From positions 1 through 33,298 of the forward strand of contig SLLU01000153.1 of the NCBI GenBank assembly GCA_007133925.1: DNA of 33,298 nucleotides. Direction: 5' to 3'. The DNA comes from Candidatus Halarchaeoplasma halalkaliphilum (GTDB lineage Archaea; Thermoplasmatota; Thermoplasmata; Halarchaeoplasmatales; Halarchaeoplasmataceae). Position 1 is the first letter of the stretch; each line of letters begins with the position of its first letter. The notes under the pieces are model-generated. The model did not search any database, had not been told where the DNA came from, and saw only the letters and a program-made list of their open reading frames with translations. Positions 31,389 through 33,298 of this stretch are shown piece by piece. The position numbers and the translations under genes were made by a program.

Positions 31389-33298
31389 TTAGGAAATATC
31401 TACCTCTTCCGAACCTGCTTCTTCGTCTTCCTCCATATACATATCTTCATCCCCGTACATATCCTTGTCATATACATCCATGGGCTCCGATTTCCTTGTT
31501 GTCTTGTATATGTAGTACATCAGAGCCAACAGCACTATGATTATACCGATGACAGGCAGTATCCACAGGGGTGCGTCTGTGTCCGAGGGTTCATCTTCCT
31601 TTTCGGGCTCCACCACCAACACCGTCGCCGTGAGGTTATGGAAGGTTATGTGGTATGTCCCGGGTTCGCGGAACGTATGTAACATCGTATGCTCCGCACT
31701 CCCTCCGGCAGGTATGGTGAGTGTGTACTTCACAACATCGTCTATGAGCAGTTCCAACTCACCGTCTGCTTCCCCTGTGTTATCACCTGATATGAATATG
31801 ACAACGTCCTCAAGAGGGGCCTCACCGTCTCTGGGATACACGCTCAACTGAAGGTTGGTGAGTTCGGGTACTGGTTCTTGGACGATGACTTCCTCCTCAA
31901 GGCCCGCAAAATGGACAACGTAGGTTCCCGGCTCTTGTAAGACGTGGTTGAATGTGTGTTCCGCACCCTCTCCGGCAGGTATGGTGAGGGAATAAACTGT
32001 CCCCTCATGGATAACTACTTCCAGGGTTCCGTCCAGCTGACCGGTGTTGTTAGCCCGAACCGTTATGTTCACTTCCAGGGGTGCGGTTCCTTCCAAGGGG
32101 GTAACTATCAATTCAGGATCCACGGGTTCGAACATGGGTTCAAGGACCGTGATCATCTCCGTCAGCTCACCGAAGGTGACCTCATGAAGACCAGGGTCTT
32201 GGAATATATGCGTTATCGATGCGTACCGGGTTCCGTTCGCAGGAAGCTCGAGTGTGTGGATCACGTTTCCTTCCGCGTACACGTCTATCTCACCCTGAGC
32301 CCCGCCCGAATTGCTCGCACCAACGGTTATGTTCACTTCCAGGGGAGAATACCCCTCAATGGGTGTTACTTCAAGGGAAAGGTTCTCCGGTTGGAATACG
32401 GGGATTGTGACGGTGACACTTCTGTGAGATACATCCGGAACAAGTTGATCGGACAGCCTTGATGTGACCTCAATATCGTATGAACCAGGAGTCCAGTCCG
32501 TAGTTACACTACCAGATACGTTGAATCTAAGGTGCGTACCATTGTCTATGACAAGTTCAGGATCGGAATCGCTGAAAACCTCAATGCCTTCATGGTCTTT
32601 TATCACCAGTGTGGACACGAAGCGGTCCCTGTCAGTATCCACATCCCGCACCCTGCGGGAGGGGTACTCCTCCTCAATTTCCACCTCTATGGTCAAGTCC
32701 AAGGGTTCACCGGTAATGATACGGGACGGAACGTCCATTTCACCATGGCGTATCACGCCCATGGCGAGCAGTTCGCTCCAGTGATCATCAGGGAATGGAT
32801 AGCCATCCACTTGTCCGTGCCTCTCCATCATCACGAACCCATCCGCGGTATTGTATTCAACTATCTTGAAGGGACCCTGGGTTATCCATGACAGTCCATA
32901 GGTGTTCTGCCAGTCAGTGATGGCATCTATCTCGACACCGATTTCATGGTATCTGTTTACGGCAATGGGCCCGGATATGTATGGAGGAAGCCACTGGGCG
33001 TTCTTGAGGTTGATGAGAGTGTTCCTGAAGTCCACTGTTTGATCCTCACTGATCCAGTGCACGTAATTGGTTCCGGCTATGTTCGTCCACTCGTATCGAT
33101 CATGTTCGGTATTGTCTGAATCTGCGTACTCAGTCTCTCCCCTCAGATGGGACACCGCTTCGTAGAGCTGCCATGGATGCATGGGGAAGGAACCGTAGTA
33201 ACCACATATCTCCGAGTCTGCCGGGAACGTGTAGTCTCCATAGTAAGTGATGATCCCTTCAACCGCATCCACGATCTCTATGGCATGTATATTCTGGA
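31389..33298 (-). CDS. Membrane-anchored extracellular solute-binding protein, family 5, with Ig-like repeats (N-terminus off the window)
   Basis: The frame is open to the right edge (636 codons in the window), so the N-terminus is missing; a GTG at 33272 is internal and not a real start. The first 165 or so visible residues resemble the C-terminal end of peptide/nickel ABC-transporter binding proteins (SBP_bac_5): WQNTYGLSWITQGPFKIVEY, then MMERHGQVDGYPFPDDHW. A linker Ig-like domain follows, then three repeats of about 85 residues (VTPxEGxxPLEVNITVxAxNxG ... DPGLHEVTFGELTE), one TM helix (LWILPVIGIIIVLLALMYYIY) and an acidic tail. Long anchored binding proteins of this type are known in Thermococcales and related archaea. 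The permease genes would be expected beyond the right edge or elsewhere; transcription runs leftward from outside. Confidence 0.8.
   Translation of the reverse strand, partial: QNIHAIEIVDAVEGIITYYGDYTFPADSEICGYYGSFPMHPWQLYEAVSHLRGETEYADSDNTEHDRYEWTNIAGTNYVHWISEDQTVDFRNTLINLKNAQWLPPYISGPIAVNRYHEIGVEIDAITDWQNTYGLSWITQGPFKIVEYNTADGFVMMERHGQVDGYPFPDDHWSELLAMGVIRHGEMDVPSRIITGEPLDLTIEVEIEEEYPSRRVRDVDTDRDRFVSTLVIKDHEGIEVFSDSDPELVIDNGTHLRFNVSGSVTTDWTPGSYDIEVTSRLSDQLVPDVSHRSVTVTIPVFQPENLSLEVTPIEGYSPLEVNITVGASNSGGAQGEIDVYAEGNVIHTLELPANGTRYASITHIFQDPGLHEVTFGELTEMITVLEPMFEPVDPELIVTPLEGTAPLEVNITVRANNTGQLDGTLEVVIHEGTVYSLTIPAGEGAEHTFNHVLQEPGTYVVHFAGLEEEVIVQEPVPELTNLQLSVYPRDGEAPLEDVVIFISGDNTGEADGELELLIDDVVKYTLTIPAGGSAEHTMLHTFREPGTYHITFHNLTATVLVVEPEKEDEPSDTDAPLWILPVIGIIIVLLALMYYIYKTTRKSEPMDVYDKDMYGDEDMYMEEDEEAGSEEVDIS
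31600..32405 (-). repeat. Three Ig-like repeats in the solute-binding protein
   Basis: Three successive modules of about 85 codons share L-x-V-x-P-x-(D/E)-G-x-x-PLE at the start and EPGTYxVxF at the end. The same module occurs once near the C-terminus of the 1834-residue surface protein (LNVEPKDGKAPLEVTITV), so it is a shared membrane-proximal stalk element. Confidence 0.75.

Noticed and set aside
33270..33272. GTG at 33272 as the start of the solute-binding protein
   Set aside because: The frame continues open to the window edge and the visible part is only the C-terminal end of an SBP fold, so the true start lies outside.

Overview
The window reads as a piece of an archaeal chromosome, most likely from Thermoplasmatota. 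The RNA polymerase subunits are archaeal (H, B, A', A''), and subunit B is one chain, as in Thermoplasma, rather than the split B'/B'' of most methanogens and halophiles. An archaeal NusA, L30e, RaSEA (archaeosine synthesis), RPA-like OB protein and GINS subunit agree with this. Many first genes have a TATA element 26-29 bp upstream of the ATG, which implies leaderless mRNAs, while operon-internal genes carry Shine-Dalgarno (SD) sequences. The phylum call is inference.

Layout. (1) 1-7388, minus strand: two paralogous secreted, multidomain cell-surface proteins. One is cut by the left edge; the other has 1834 residues, three tandem units of about 440 residues, three InlB-type B-repeats and a C-terminal membrane anchor. 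(2) 7536-14574: a small two-TM protein, a 1954-residue surface protein with a pilin-like N-terminus, PKD and SbsA-type Ig domains, and a convergent 273-residue membrane-anchored protein overlapping it by 15 bp. (3) 14777-23744, plus strand: tRNA-Lys(UUU) with an intron in the T-loop, then rpoH-rpoB-rpoA1-rpoA2-rpl30e-nusA, tightly packed with ATGA and TGATG overlaps. (4) 23715-29827, minus strand: a NuoE-NuoF-(NuoG/GltD fusion) operon that looks like a flavin- and iron-sulfur-based NAD(P)H/ferredoxin electron-bifurcating complex (Sporomusa-type Nfn-like), followed after 12 bp by RaSEA, which runs into nusA and overlaps it by 30 bp. (5) 29977-31381, plus strand: RPA-like OB-fold protein, double zinc-ribbon protein and GINS subunit, a small DNA-replication cluster. 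(6) 31389-33298, minus strand: C-terminal part of a membrane-anchored extracellular solute-binding protein (family 5) with three Ig-like repeats, cut by the right edge.

The central block joins tRNA, transcription and translation genes. The redox operon would link NADH, NADPH and ferredoxin pools. Both ends are devoted to exported surface proteins that share the same C-terminal plan: Ig-like repeat, TM helix, acidic cytoplasmic tail. The longest gene-free stretch is about 200 bp (14575-14776); it holds two promoters and nothing else I can recognise. No CRISPR array, insertion sequence, integrase or rRNA gene was seen.
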